A DNA stretch of 64,000 bases, from the NCBI GenBank assembly GCA_951799425.1, contig OX637393.1, positions 3,416,501-3,480,500 of the forward strand. The letters run 5' to 3'. The position numbers and the translations under genes are program-made. The DNA is from Ilex aquifolium. Taxonomy: Eukaryota; Streptophyta; Magnoliopsida; Aquifoliales; Aquifoliaceae. Of the stretch, positions 33,751 to 44,871 are shown in pieces (within the stretch, counting starts at the first letter, position 1; each line of letters opens with the position of its first letter). The notes below the pieces were generated by a model. It was not told where the DNA came from. It saw only the letters and a program-made list of their open reading frames with translations, and did not search any database.

Positions 33751-35074
33751 CTACCATTGCCAATATTACCATTCTTAGCCGAACCTGCATTCCGGTGAGT
33801 CGTTCTTTGCCGAACCTGTATTCTGGCAAGTCATTCTCTAGAAGTTGTTTTGGCGACTTGTGAAATTTTATGAATTTTCAGTTGGTTGTTAATTTTTCGA
33901 AAAAGATTCTTTCATCTTTTTGGAGATTTTTGAAATATAATGTATTTCGAAGCATGTGAGACTTTACAAGATTGTGTATTTCTACGATCGCCGATATTAC
34001 CGTTCTTAGCCGAAACTGCATTCCGGTCAATTGTTCTTTGCCGAACCTGTATTCTGGCAAGTCATTCTCTAGAAGTTGTTTTGGCGACTTGTGAAATTTT
34101 ATGAATTTTCAGTTGGTTGTTAGTTTTTCGAAAAAGATTCTTTCATCTTTTTGGAGATTTTTGAAATTTAATGTATTTCGAAGCATGTGAGACTTTACAG
34201 GATTGTGTATTTCTACGATCGCCGATATTATCGTTCTTTGCCGAACCTGCATTCTGGCAAGTCATTCTCTAGAAGTTGTTTTGGTGACTTGTGAAATTTT
34301 ATGAATTTTCAGTTAGTTGTTAGTTTTTTGAAAAAGATTCTTTCATCTTTTTGGAGATTTTTGAAATTTAATGTATTTCGAAGCATGTGAGACTTTACAA
34401 GATTGTTTATTTCTACGGTCGCCGATATTATCGTTCTTAGCCGAAACTGCATTCCAGTGAGTCGTTCTTTGCCGAACCTGCATTCTGACAAGTCATTCTC
34501 TAGAAGTTGTTTTGGCGACTTGTGAAATTTTATGAATTTTCAGTTGGTTGTTAATTTTTCGAAAAAGATTCTTTCATCTTTTTGGAGATTTTTGAAATTT
34601 AATGTATTTTGAAGTATGTGAGACTTTACAAGATTGTGTATTTCTACGATCGCCGATATTACCGTTCTTTGCCGAACCTGCATTCTGGTGAGTCGTTCTC
34701 TAGAAATTGTTTTGGCGACTTGTGAAATTTTATGAATTTTCAGTTGGTTGTTAGTTTTTCGAAAAAGATTCTTTCATCTTTTTGGAGATTTTTTAAATTT
34801 AATGCATTTCGAAGCATGTGAGACTTTACAGGATTGTGTGTTTCTATGATCGCCAATATTATCGTTCTTTGTCGAACCTGCATTCCGGTGAGTCGTTCTT
34901 TGCCGAACCTGCATTCTGGCAAGTCATTCTCTAGAAGTTGTTTTGGCGACTTGTGAAATTTTATGAATTTTCAGTTGGTTGTTAGTTTTTGGAAAAAGAT
35001 TCTTTCATCTCTTTGGAGATTTTTGAAATTTAATGTATTTCGAAGCTTGTGAGACTTTACAGGATTATGTATTT
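33751..35074 (+). repeat. Higher-order tandem array (200/231-bp units, 431-bp super-unit)
   Basis: Six units are marked by TTTCTACGATCGCCGATATT-like junctions at 33981, 34212, 34412, 34643 and 34843, ending near 35074. Spacing alternates 231, 231, 200, 231, 200, 231. The 31-bp difference is a second copy of the subrepeat GTTCTTTGCCGAACCTGCAT plus TCTGGCAAGTC: long units carry two, short units one. The shared body contains GAAGTTGTTTTGGCGACTTG, GAAAAAGATTCTTTCATCTT and GAGACTTTACA. The 60-codon minus frames spaced 431 bp apart are repeat artefacts. Confidence 0.93.
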
Positions 35075-36269
35075 AGGCTGTTTACTTTAGATTTTACTAA
35101 TTTTATTATTAGACGTTATTTAATATCTGTGATCAAGGAATTGTGCATAACACTTCTTCTGAGTGCAAAAAATATTGTGGACTTTTTTTTTTCTTTTTTG
35201 TATTTTTAAACTCTTCATATTCATAAATTTTTTAGGACCTGATTGTGCATTATTCCTAATAATGAACAGTATGAAATATTCAAGAATATGATTAAAGAAC
35301 TTAAAAGAAGATGATCAAAGCATTGCTGCAGAATATCCTTCCATCTCTCTGTCAACTTGTAGTAATCCTATATATACAGATGCAAAACTGTCTATTATTA
35401 TTACAACTCTCAAATTAACTGATTGTTAATTGGACAATTGAACTTAGTCGATTGAATTGGAGTCTTTACTTACCACAGTTTGCATGATTCTGTTAGATTG
35501 GGTTTTTAGTAAATTATAAATAACTGGTTGTTGAGTTCCACATGGAAGAAAAAAGATGACCTGAGTGTGTTGGAAATTAATGAAAAAGTTGAAAAACTAT
35601 TATTAAATTTTAAGGAAGAATGAAAACCTTAGGCGTTTTTTGTTGGCACATATTTTAGGGGATTTCCTTTTCCTTTTTTATGTCACTTGAGGGTAATATT
35701 CCTATAAATATATTAGAAAATTTGAGTGAATATGTATAATTTCTTAAAGTTGTTGGATTTCATAACATATCTTGAAATTAAGGTCAATCATGTCTTTACC
35801 AATAATTGACTAATTTGCATGAAATTGTTCATTGGCCTTGTTCATGGCAAAGAGTCATGCAAGATAACACAAATGGTGTGTTTAAGATAGTTGGATATCT
35901 TCTGATTGCATTTGTCACAATGTTCAAGAAGTTACTATTGACATTTTAGGATGTATAATTCTTCTTATCAACATCTTTACACATGCCCAACCCGTTAATC
36001 CTAAATTCTGAATTTATATTTTGTCTTCAAAAAAGTTATGTGAACCTTATGTGGAAAATGCTATTACTAGGAAAACTGTTTTTCATCGTTGATTTTCTAT
36101 CAATATGCACAATATTCAAACTATGCAGTCAATCATCATCTTTTAGTATTGTTGATATTATTTGTCTTTTATTTTTGGTTTCATATATTCCTATTTTTTC
36201 CATCTACTCAAAATACATGCTCACATGTCTTTTACTTTTTCTTTTCTTTTTTTTCAAAATGATCTGCAG
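35075..36269. other. AT-rich stretch upstream of the WD40 pseudogene
   Basis: No intact exon was found. It may contain decayed upstream exons or introns of the pseudogene, but neither the CCCH zinc finger nor the first WD repeat of the ZFWD family can be read. Confidence 0.4.
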
Positions 36270-37006
36270 GGATCGCCCATCCTTCTGGATCCGACAAAGC
36301 TCTTCTCATGTAGCGATGACAAAACTTTGCCTATATGGGACTAAAATACTGGTTAGGTCAGTGTTATATGTTCTGATTATATTCTTTGTGAATGGGTTCT
36401 CTTAAAATTTTGTACATAGTTGTTATGATTTTTCCATGTGTAATGTAGTGTGCTGCTATTGTTAAACTTGAGAGCACAAGTGGGACTTTGATCAGTGAAG
36501 TCCATGGGTGTTTGTTGGATTGCGAAATGCTGTTAAGGTAGTTTCGTTTGGTTCGTTAACATAAATAATTTTTATTGTGGCCAAGCCGTCTTGATAAAGT
36601 TTTTCCATTGCATTGTTGATGGTACTTTTCCTTCATTTGGCATATTTGGGTGATATTGTAGGTATGGGACATTCAGTTTAATGGTGAACACACTCTTAAT
36701 GGACTAGTTGGACAAATTTATGCCTTGGTTTGTGAATAATGACTTGCTTTTTGCTGCGACATAGGTAACTGTTTTCAGGACTATTGAATTGCTTCATGTC
36801 TTATTTATTTGCTAAAAAACTTGAGTGGTTAGGCACTTATTTTTTACACCTTGTGGCTGCAAGATGAGATCATACTAGTTTAGAAATCCAGCTTTGTAAC
36901 CAGTTGCCCTGAACTGGCTACATCGTTGTTGAAGGGTTACACCCGTCCTGTGCTTTCTCTCGTTGTTGGAGCCAATAGGCTCTACTTCGGTTCCATGGAC
37001 AAGACG
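36270..37006 (+). pseudogene. ZFWD-type (CCCH zinc finger WD40) pseudogene, partial, introns retained
   Basis: Four exon relics keep AG/GT borders: 36270-36356, 36449-36537, 36662-36764 and about 36900-37006. They read GIAHPSGSDK then, after a one-base insertion (GACAAAG for an expected GACAAG), KLFSCSDDKTLPIWD and two stops. Next come CAAIVKL..SGTLISE with a frame change to VFVGLRNAVK; then VWDIQFNGEHTLNGLVGQIY and, after another frame change, VNNDLLFAAT; then LATSLLKGYTRPVLSLVVGA and NRLYFGSMDKT. This order matches the WD repeats of plant ZFWD proteins. The CCCH finger and the last WD repeats are missing. Retained introns show it came from a DNA-level duplication, not a retrocopy. It is disabled by several frameshifts and stops. 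Confidence 0.8.
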
Positions 37007-37938
37007 GTAAGAGTATTTTGCAGTTCTAATTTTTTTCCTGCTAATATGCCTTCAATCTGTCTAGAGCATGTGTGAGACAACCTTCAACCTAATTTATTGT
37101 CTCTTCCTAAACCAATCTCTTAGTACCCGAAACCTCTCCATTCTCCACCTGTATGTCTTCCACACACTTCTCTTTTCCCTTGGAACTCTTCAACTTTTCT
37201 CCTGAAAAATATTGAGTTAGCCGCACCCCTAATTTTCTCTTAGTTTCGCTTCTGACCAGTGGTTAGGTTTGTCTCGACCTGGTGTGAAACAAGATGATCT
37301 GCATTACCTGAGTCATCCTTCCCCTTCACTATGGTGCTCTTTGAATCAACACTATAGGAGTCTGTAGAACCCCTTCCTTGTTCTCAGTGTTCTCCAAGGA
37401 CAATTGTTATGCAGGTCCTTTAATCTATGTTATAGCATGCTGATTTACCTGGCCAGTTCCCCCTCCAAAAGAACATCGTTTCTTGTATTGGGTTTTGAAC
37501 CATTCTGCACCTGATCAACTCTTATTTAGCAGTTGATTCTTTCTCTACATCAAGCTGTGAAGCTAATATATCAGAAATGGACTGCTCATCAGCCAGCATT
37601 AACAGCGGAAGCCTGCCCCCATCCTTGTTGGACAAGATCCACCAATTTCCCCTTCCCTTTCTCCACCTTAGACATTTTCTTAAACTCTTTTCCTTGGACT
37701 TGAAGTTTGGTGTTCCTTTGGTCTGATTCCCGACAATGCTTTGAACCTTTATTACCTGATGATTCATTTCAATCACTTGATCATTCTTCATTATATTATT
37801 CTCCTCTAAAGGTCATGCTTTTGTGTTTTTTCCTATAATCATCTTGGAAATATTTAGAGCAATTTTGGAAATATTTGATATTTTTTTTAATATACAACCT
37901 TTTGTCAAAGGCCTTTAACACCCCCAATCTCTAACATA
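37007..37938. other. Intergenic stretch before the TTC tract
   Basis: No gene was identified. A minus frame at 37522-37791 (Lys/Ser/Leu-rich) has no recognisable domain. The sequence may be decayed transposon. Confidence 0.4.
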
Positions 37939-40619
37939 GTCATCATCATCATCATCATCTTCTTCTTCATCCTTCTCGTCAGTTTTTTTATTCTTTGTTG
38001 TCTTCGTCTTCATCGTCTTCGTATTTTTCTTCTATGTAGTCTTCTTCTTCTTCTCCTTCTCCTTCTTTGTAGCCTTCTTCTATGTAGTCTTCTTTTTTGT
38101 GATCTGCTTCTTCTTTGTAGTGCTCTTATTTTTTTCTTCTTCTTCTTTGTAGTCTTATTTTTCTTCCTTTTTTGTGGTCTCCTCCTTTTTGTTTCCTCTT
38201 CTTCATCTTCTTCTTAGTAGTAGTCGTCTTCTTCTTTTTCATTTTCTTCTTCATCTTCATCTTTTGTTTCTACTTCTTCTTTATAGTCATCTTCTTTGTC
38301 ATCGTCGTCTTCTTATTCATTGTTGCCGTCTTCCTCCTCTTCTTCTTTTTCTTTTTCTCGGTAGTTTTCTTCTTCTTCTTTGTAGCCTTGTTTTTCTTTT
38401 TCTTCTTTGCTATCTTCTTGTTGTTCTTTGTAGTCTTGTTCTTATTCATCTTCTTTGTGCTCTTATTCTTTTGAGCAATGCTACAAAACCCAAATGAAAC
38501 CCAAAAAGTTGTAACCCAAATGCATATCATTCATTAGATAAATGGGTTCCATCAACTTTTTTAGGGGGACCCACTCGTCTAACACTCATCCAAGAGATGA
38601 TATGTATTTGATTTTCAACTTTTGAGTTTCATTTAGGTTGTGTAATATTTTCTTATTCTTTTTCTTCTTTGTAGCCTTCTTCTTTTCCCTCTTTGTAGTC
38701 TTCTTTTTTTGTTGTCTTCTTATTTGTCATCATTATCTTCTATTTTTTTGTGATCCTCTTCTTCTTGTTTTCTTTATTTTATTCTTTTCCGATTTGTTTT
38801 TGTCTTTGTCTTTTTCTTCTTTGTAGTTATCTTATTCTTCTTCTTCCTCTTTTTCTTATTTGGTGTCTTCTTTTTTGTTGTCTTCTTGTTTTTCCTATCC
38901 TTGTTCTTCTTCGTAGTCTTCTTTTACTACGTAGTCTTTTTTTACTTCGTAGTTGTCTTCTTTTTTTTCTTCGCAGTCTTCTTTGTATTCTTTGTGTTCT
39001 TCTTCGTGGAGTTCTTATTCTTTTTAGTCTACTTCGTATTCTTCTTCGTAGCTTTTGTCTTTGTAGTTGTCTTCTTCGTAGTAGTTTTTTTTTTTCTTTT
39101 TTTGTTCTTCTTCTAGTCTTCCTTGTAGTCTTTTTCTATCTCGTAGTCATCTTCTTCTTTTTCGCATTGGTAGTCGCCGTCTTCTTCTTCATAGTCTTTT
39201 TCACTGTCATCTTCTTCTTTTTCTTCTTATTCTACGACTTCTTCGTAGTTTTCCTTCTCGTAGTTTTTCTTATTCATCTTTCTCGTAATCATCATCTATT
39301 TCTTCTTATTTTTTTTCGTAGTTTTCTTCTTTGTAGTACTTTTTTTTTTCTTCTTATTCTTTGTAACATTTTTCTTCTTATAGTATTCTTCTTCTTCTTC
39401 GTAGCTTCATATTCGTCTATTTCTTTTTCTTCTCGTGCTTCGTAGCCCTTTTATTCTTCATTGTCTTCTTTTTCATAGTCGTCATCTTCTTCTTGTTTGT
39501 AGTCTTTGTCTTCTTTTTATTCGTTGTTTTCTTCTGCTCCTTTGTAATCTTCTTCTTTTATGTTGTTTTTTGTTATTCTTCTTTTTTCGTTGTTTACTTC
39601 GTCTTTGTAGTCGTATTTTTCTTCTTCTTCATTGTAGTTTTCTTTTACTTCCTCGTTTTCTTTTTTTTTCGTAGTCATATTCTTCATGGTAGTCTTCTTC
39701 TTTACAATCTGTTTTCTAGTCTTCTTTTTCTTGTTTGTAGTCTTTTTTTTTCTTTTTTTTTTGTAGCCTTTTTCTTCATATTGTTCTTTTTCTTCTTCGT
39801 AGTCTTTCTTATTCGTATTCTTCATCTTCTTCGTCGTAGTCGTCGTAGTCTTCTTATTTTTATTCTTCGTAGTCATCTTCTTCTCCGCCATTGAGTCTTT
39901 TGCTTCGTAGATTATTTCTTCTTCTTCTTCTTCTTTGCCATCATCGTCGTCTTCTTCTTTTTCGTAGTTGTCTTCTTCTTATTCTCTTCTTCCTATTCGT
40001 GGTAGACTTTTCTTTGTAATTTTTTTTGTTTCCTCCCTCCTCTTCTCGTCGGCGTCATTGCCGTCTTCTTCGTAGGCTTCTTCTTTTTCCTCTTTGTCGT
40101 CGTCTTCATCTTATTTTCCTTCATTGTAGTTGTTTTCTTCTCTGTCTTCAAGTCGTCTTTTTTTTTTTTGTAATCTTCCTCTTCGTAGTCTTTTCCGGCT
40201 TCTTTGTAATCTTCTTCTTCTTAGTCTTTCTCATAGTCGTCGTCGTCGTATTCTTCTTGTCCTTCATAGTCTTCTATTTGTTCGAAGCCTTCTTCTTCTT
40301 CGTGGTCATCATTTTCTTGTTCGTAGTCTTCCCTTTCATGTTCTTCTAATTCGTCATCTTATTCTTTTCTTTGTAGCCTTCTTCTTGTTCTTCCTTCATA
40401 GTTTTTTGTTTCTTTTTCTTCTTAAATTCTTATACTCTTCTACTTTTCTTCGTAGGATTCTTAGTAGACTTCTTCTAATTCGGTATTCTTTTTCTTTTTC
40501 TGAATGTTCTTCTCAATATTCTACTTCTTCGCCGTAGTAGTCTTTTTCTTCTTATTTGTAGTCTCCTTTAGTCTTTGTCTTCTTCTTCTTCTCGGCCTTC
40601 TTATCTTCTTTTTAGTTTT

Positions 40620-40650
<31 letters not shown>

Positions 40651-41164
40651 TACTACTTCTTATTATTAGTAGTAGTATTATTTTTATTCCTCTTCTCAAT
40701 ATTCCTTTTTCTTTTTCTTCTTTTTGTATTATTTTTCATCTCCTTAGTATTCTGTCTTCTAAGCATTCTTCTTCTCTTTCGCAATATTCTTCATTTTCTT
40801 GGTCATCGTCTTCTTTGTCTTTTTCTTTTTCTTCATGTTTTTGTTCATCTTCTCAGTATTCATCTTCATCTTCTTAGTGTTTTGTGTCTTCTCAGCATCC
40901 TTCTTCTGTGTTTTACATTATTCTCCTTTTTCTCAGAAATATTTTTATTTCCACTTCCTTTTATTCTTATATTTTCATTTTATTTTTCTTCTCGGCATTC
41001 TTTTTCTTAATTTTATTGTGTATTCTCCTTCTTTTTCTGTGTTGTTTTTCTGTATTCTATTACTTCTCTTCTTCTTAGTATTATTATTATTATTATTATT
41101 ATTTCGTTTCAGTATTCTCCTTCCTTGTTTTCCCATTTCTTAGATGTATTCTTCCCACTATTCT
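37939..41164 (+). repeat. Giant degenerate TTC/CTT (GAA) trinucleotide tract, left part
   Basis: Over 3.2 kb the plus strand is nearly all pyrimidine with TTC/CTT periodicity and frequent TTCGTAGTC variants. It includes a short TAC block (40621-40655) and an ATT block (41078-41102). It produces many long Phe/Leu/Ser frames on plus and Lys/Glu/Asn/Thr frames on minus; none has a domain, splice structure or coding logic. A MITE (38473-38653) interrupts it, and a solo LTR splits it from the right part at 43565. Confidence 0.95.
38473..38653. mobile_element. Mutator-like fold-back MITE inside the TTC tract
   Basis: The left GAGCAATGCTACAAAACCCA and the reverse complement of the right end (AGAAAATATTACACAACCTA) are diverged inverted repeats. 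Both continue into AAATGAAAC(C/T)CAAAAAGTTG. TATTCTTTT flanks both sides (38464-38472 and 38654-38662), though a pyrimidine tract makes such a match easy. At 181 bp and with an AATGCTAC terminus it resembles the 185-bp MITE at 29836 and is probably a related, older copy. Confidence 0.7.
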
Positions 41165-43564
41165 TGTAAAAACCAGGTAAATTTGAACTTTCATGAAAAA
41201 TGGGCAAAACGGTAATTTGTCACTATGGTATGACTTACAAACCTGAATTTTTCTAGAGCTCAGATGACGACGAAACGGACCTCATTGTTGGATTCGTCTC
41301 GCGAAATCTAGCAACTCTGTCAATTTTCATCGAATTCTGAGATAGTCAGATTTTTCGCGTTTTACGAGACGATCGGGTCTTGGGTGACTAAAAAAAAAAT
41401 GAATTTTTGAATAAAATTTCGAAAGTTGGAAAATAAATTAAAGCAAGTTGAAATAAAAAATTTTTTGACTTGAACCGGCGCGAAATTTAATCGTTTCGGA
41501 GCAAAAACGGACCCGTGAAAATAAGGTCGTGTGACGCGTTGTGGGCCAAGCATTTAAAGGGTATAAATAGGGGGGAAAATCTGATTTCTCCCCCACAACT
41601 TAGCTGGTCTTCAACGCTGGAGAGGAAGAGGGGGAAAAAGAGAGAAAACTCAACTTCTCTCTACGATCTATGCCGCTCCATTGGTCGAAACGACTCGGGC
41701 CAAGAACAAAGATTGTTCTACGCGGCGAGGGCTACAAAACCATACCAAAAACGAAGGATTTCACCGAATTTCAAGAAAAGGGATTTTGGGAAATCAAAGG
41801 CTAAGAGTTTGAGTTGTGTTTTTGAAGCTTCCTACGGTTATTTTACGCTTCAAGAGGTAGAGTTTTCTCCCTAATTAGGTTTATTTCCAACGTATGGTGA
41901 GTATATGGAATGAGTAGGGTGTTAGATGTTTATAACCCTTGCCTATTGTTGTAAATATTGAGGAAATGGGTATTGATATTAGGTAGAATAAATTCTATCT
42001 TGAATTGGTGTGTGAAAATTGCTAGTTTGTGATTTCTTAGAAAAATGATATTATGTAGGCATGCTATGTGTTTATATTGTGCCTTGTGAATTAAGTGTGT
42101 TATTGGCATAGATTATGTGCTAACATGCTTGGGATTTGTTGTTAAGTATAATGTTAATATATGTCTTATGATATGTTAGCATTATGATGAATTGAGGAAA
42201 TTATATGCTTTTGATATAATTGACAATAGAATGGTGGAAATTGCTCATTTGACATCACATTCATGGACATTAGGCATGAGTGTGGGTGTGTATATGCATG
42301 GTTGTAATCAAACACCACATATGGTGAATGATGGGTGGGTTCGAGAAGGTTGGATTGAAGATCCGACTGAGTCGCACGGTTTGCATGGTAAATAGGGTCG
42401 GGGTTAGCAAGAAGGGTTAGAAGATCCCTCGGGTGCAAGACCCGGTAGTTGGGGTACGCACTCCCTTGGTTCGGTCCATAAAGTGTGTAGGTGTACGCGG
42501 AACCCTCGGTGGAAGTCCATAAATACCCACCCCAAGAAAGACTCAGAGATTTTTAAATGTCATTGGATGTGCAACATCACTGGCGGGGCTTAGAATGCCT
42601 AGTTTTATACACATGGCATATGCATTGTGTTGTGGGAGCCGGAGAGGGCTCAGGTTAAAGTGCATGAGTGAGTCTCATCTCATTTCATGGCATGACATGG
42701 TAAAATTCCAACATTGAATTGCATATTCTTGTTTGGGATGGTTGTTGCTTGTTGAATGTTGCATGTGAACATTTCATATGCACTTAGGTTGGAGAGTAGC
42801 CTCTTTAGAAGATACCCTATTAAGCGTGGCTCACCCTTTATGGGACAACATTTCAGGTGCGGGGTATACACCGGTGGACGGCTCTCATCCGGGGCCTCAA
42901 GGATGAAGAAAAGCCGACTTGTGGCTTTTAAACCGTATTTTGTAAAATATTTGTGAAAATTCCATTTTGGCATGTAAATAAATGAAATTACTTGTAATAG
43001 AACTTATATGGACTATATTTTATATGGAAAACTTCAATGTACATGTCTTGGATTGATTTGAAATGGATTGGAGTGGATTGGCAATCGAAAACAGGTGAAA
43101 TAGGCAATTCTGGGAAAAACCTTCCGAAAGGTCGTAACAAACCTTCCAGAAAGTTTAGACAGAGACAAGGAAAAATGTTGACCAGTTGGTGAAACCTTCC
43201 GGAAGAAAATTTTCCAGTGGGCGAAACCTTCCGGAAGGTTTTCCAAAAATCTGAAATTTTAAGAATATTTTTCCTACGCTTCCGGGCCTTGAGTCCTTTT
43301 GTTCTAATGATATAAATGGACAATAATTGAGTTTAAATTGATGTATATTGGATCTCGGATGGGTCATGTGTTGAGGCATACACAGGTTATGCGTTTGGGG
43401 AGTGCCCGGTACAAGGAAGACTCTGTTTAAACGTTGTGTTGTTGTGATCCCGACAAAAGAGATGATGTGCTGTGGTGTCGGGTTATAAGGCATTCATGAG
43501 TATTTCCGTGGGTTGATTGATGGTCAATGGGTAATAAAGGACTCTCGGTTTTAGGGGCGTCACA
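41165..43564 (+). mobile_element. Solo LTR of a retrotransposon, 2,400 bp, TSD ATTCT
   Basis: It begins TGTAAAAACCAGGTAAATTT and ends GGGCGTCACA, with the TG..CA borders of LTRs. ATTCT is duplicated at 41160-41164 and 43565-43569. The TTC tract continues on both sides, so the target is clearly defined. A TATA box lies at 41562. The interior has no gag or pol, and only one LTR is present, as expected after recombination between the two LTRs of a full element. Size suggests a Ty3/gypsy lineage, but this is inference. Repeated TTCCGGAA palindromes occur at 43144-43236. Confidence 0.88.
41562..41569 (+). promoter_or_regulatory. TATA box of the solo LTR
   Basis: TATAAATA follows GC-rich sequence about 400 bp into the LTR and precedes a pyrimidine-rich TCTCCCCCACAACTT start region. 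This is the usual layout of the U3/R boundary. Confidence 0.65.
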
Positions 43565-44250
43565 ATTCTTCTCTTCTTGTTGCAATATTCTTGTTCTCTT
43601 TCTGAGTATTTTTCTTCTTAGTATTTTCCTTCTTTTTTTTATTTGTCTTCTTATTTTTGACATTCTTCTTCGTAGTGCTATTCTTTTTCTTTTTCTTAGC
43701 ATGTTTCTTTTTCTTAGTATTCGTCGTCGTCTTCTTTTTTTGGTATTCCTCTTCTTCTTTTTCTTCTAACTATTGTCCTCTTGTTTTCAACATTCTTTTT
43801 CTTCTCAATATTTTTTTCTTCGTCATGTTCTAGGTATTCTTCTCGATGTTCTTCTTGTTCAGTTTCTTTTGTGTGTTCTTCTTGTTCAGTTTCTTTTGTA
43901 TCTTTCTTCTTGTTGCTCTTATCAGTATTCTTCTTTTTCTATCATCTTCTTCTCAGTGTTTTTTTTCCTTCGTCTTCTTATTATGAATTTTTTTTTTCCT
44001 CTGTATTCTTCTTTGTCTTATTCTTCTTCTCGTTCTTGTTGTTCTTCTCATTCTTCTTCTTCTCGTCCTTGTCGTTCTTCTCATTCTTCTTCTTCTTCCT
44101 ATCAATTGTCCTCTTATTGTTAGTATTCTTTTTCTTCTCCTTTTTAGTATTCTTCTACATCTCAATATTCTTATGTATTCTTCTTAGTATTCGTCAGTAT
44201 CTTATTTCTTTTTTTGCTCAATATTCTTCTTCTCTCTATCAGTATTCTCC
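43565..44250 (+). repeat. Degenerate TTC/CTT tract, right part
   Basis: This is the continuation of the tract at 37939-41164 beyond the solo LTR, with the same TTCTTC and TTCTCGTTC style units and TATTCTT variants. Open frames here are repeat artefacts. Confidence 0.92.
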
Positions 44251-44871
44251 TTTGTTGCAATCTAGAACTACTTTCACTAAAAGTTACAATCTTACGTTTT
44301 TCCCCTTGTATGTATGCAGGTTAAGCTGACCTCGTGTTGATCCAAATTTTCTGAGTTCTCATAAGGATTAAGCGAACGAAATGGAGTTATTATTATCTTG
44401 TGTTATTTAGATAATTTCTGAGAATTGGAATTTTGTGATATGTCCTTCGATTATAGGTTGCATTTGTATTTAAGGATTAGAAGTGCATGAACATTGGAAT
44501 TAGATGATTTAGGACTATCGTTTGGATTAAGAATTTATCAAGATACAAGGATAGACTTGAGACACCAATATGGTGGATTTGTTAATAAATGTAGTTGTTG
44601 TATTGTAGGTCAAATAATATTGCCAACTTACTAGTTTTTAGCTACATTATTATATTTTTGTTCAATTTTATATATATTTTTATTTTTTTATTATATGACT
44701 GGTCCGACCAATTGACCCAACGGTTGAACCAGTGAACCATTAACCCAGTCCCCTTACCGGTTCGATAACCAGTCCAGTTTTGATAACATTGCAAATATCC
44801 TTTCATCTCTGAATAATAATCTGAGTTAATAAGTCCATCAAAATCATCACATACAGATAGAAGCAGATCAT
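44251..44871. other. Intergenic stretch with an ACTGGTCCG-type dispersed repeat
   Basis: Sequence at 44695-44795 (GACTGGTCCGACCAATTGAC then CAACGGTTGAACCAGTGAAC, and GTCCAGTTTTGATAACATTG) has the alternating GGTTGAACCGGT style of a common plant dispersed repeat. No borders were seen. There is no gene. Confidence 0.4.

Noticed and set aside
33878-34922. Three similar 60-residue minus frames spaced 431 bp
   Set aside because: They are the same register of a tandem repeat array rather than a gene family.
33751-35074. CRISPR array
   Set aside because: Regular repeats are present, but the units are 200-231 bp without short spacers and the genome is eukaryotic.
38172-41143. Many long open frames rich in Phe/Leu/Ser (plus) or Lys/Glu/Asn (minus)
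   Set aside because: They follow from the TTC/GAA trinucleotide tract, which lacks stop codons in several frames. There is no domain, splice signal or start context.
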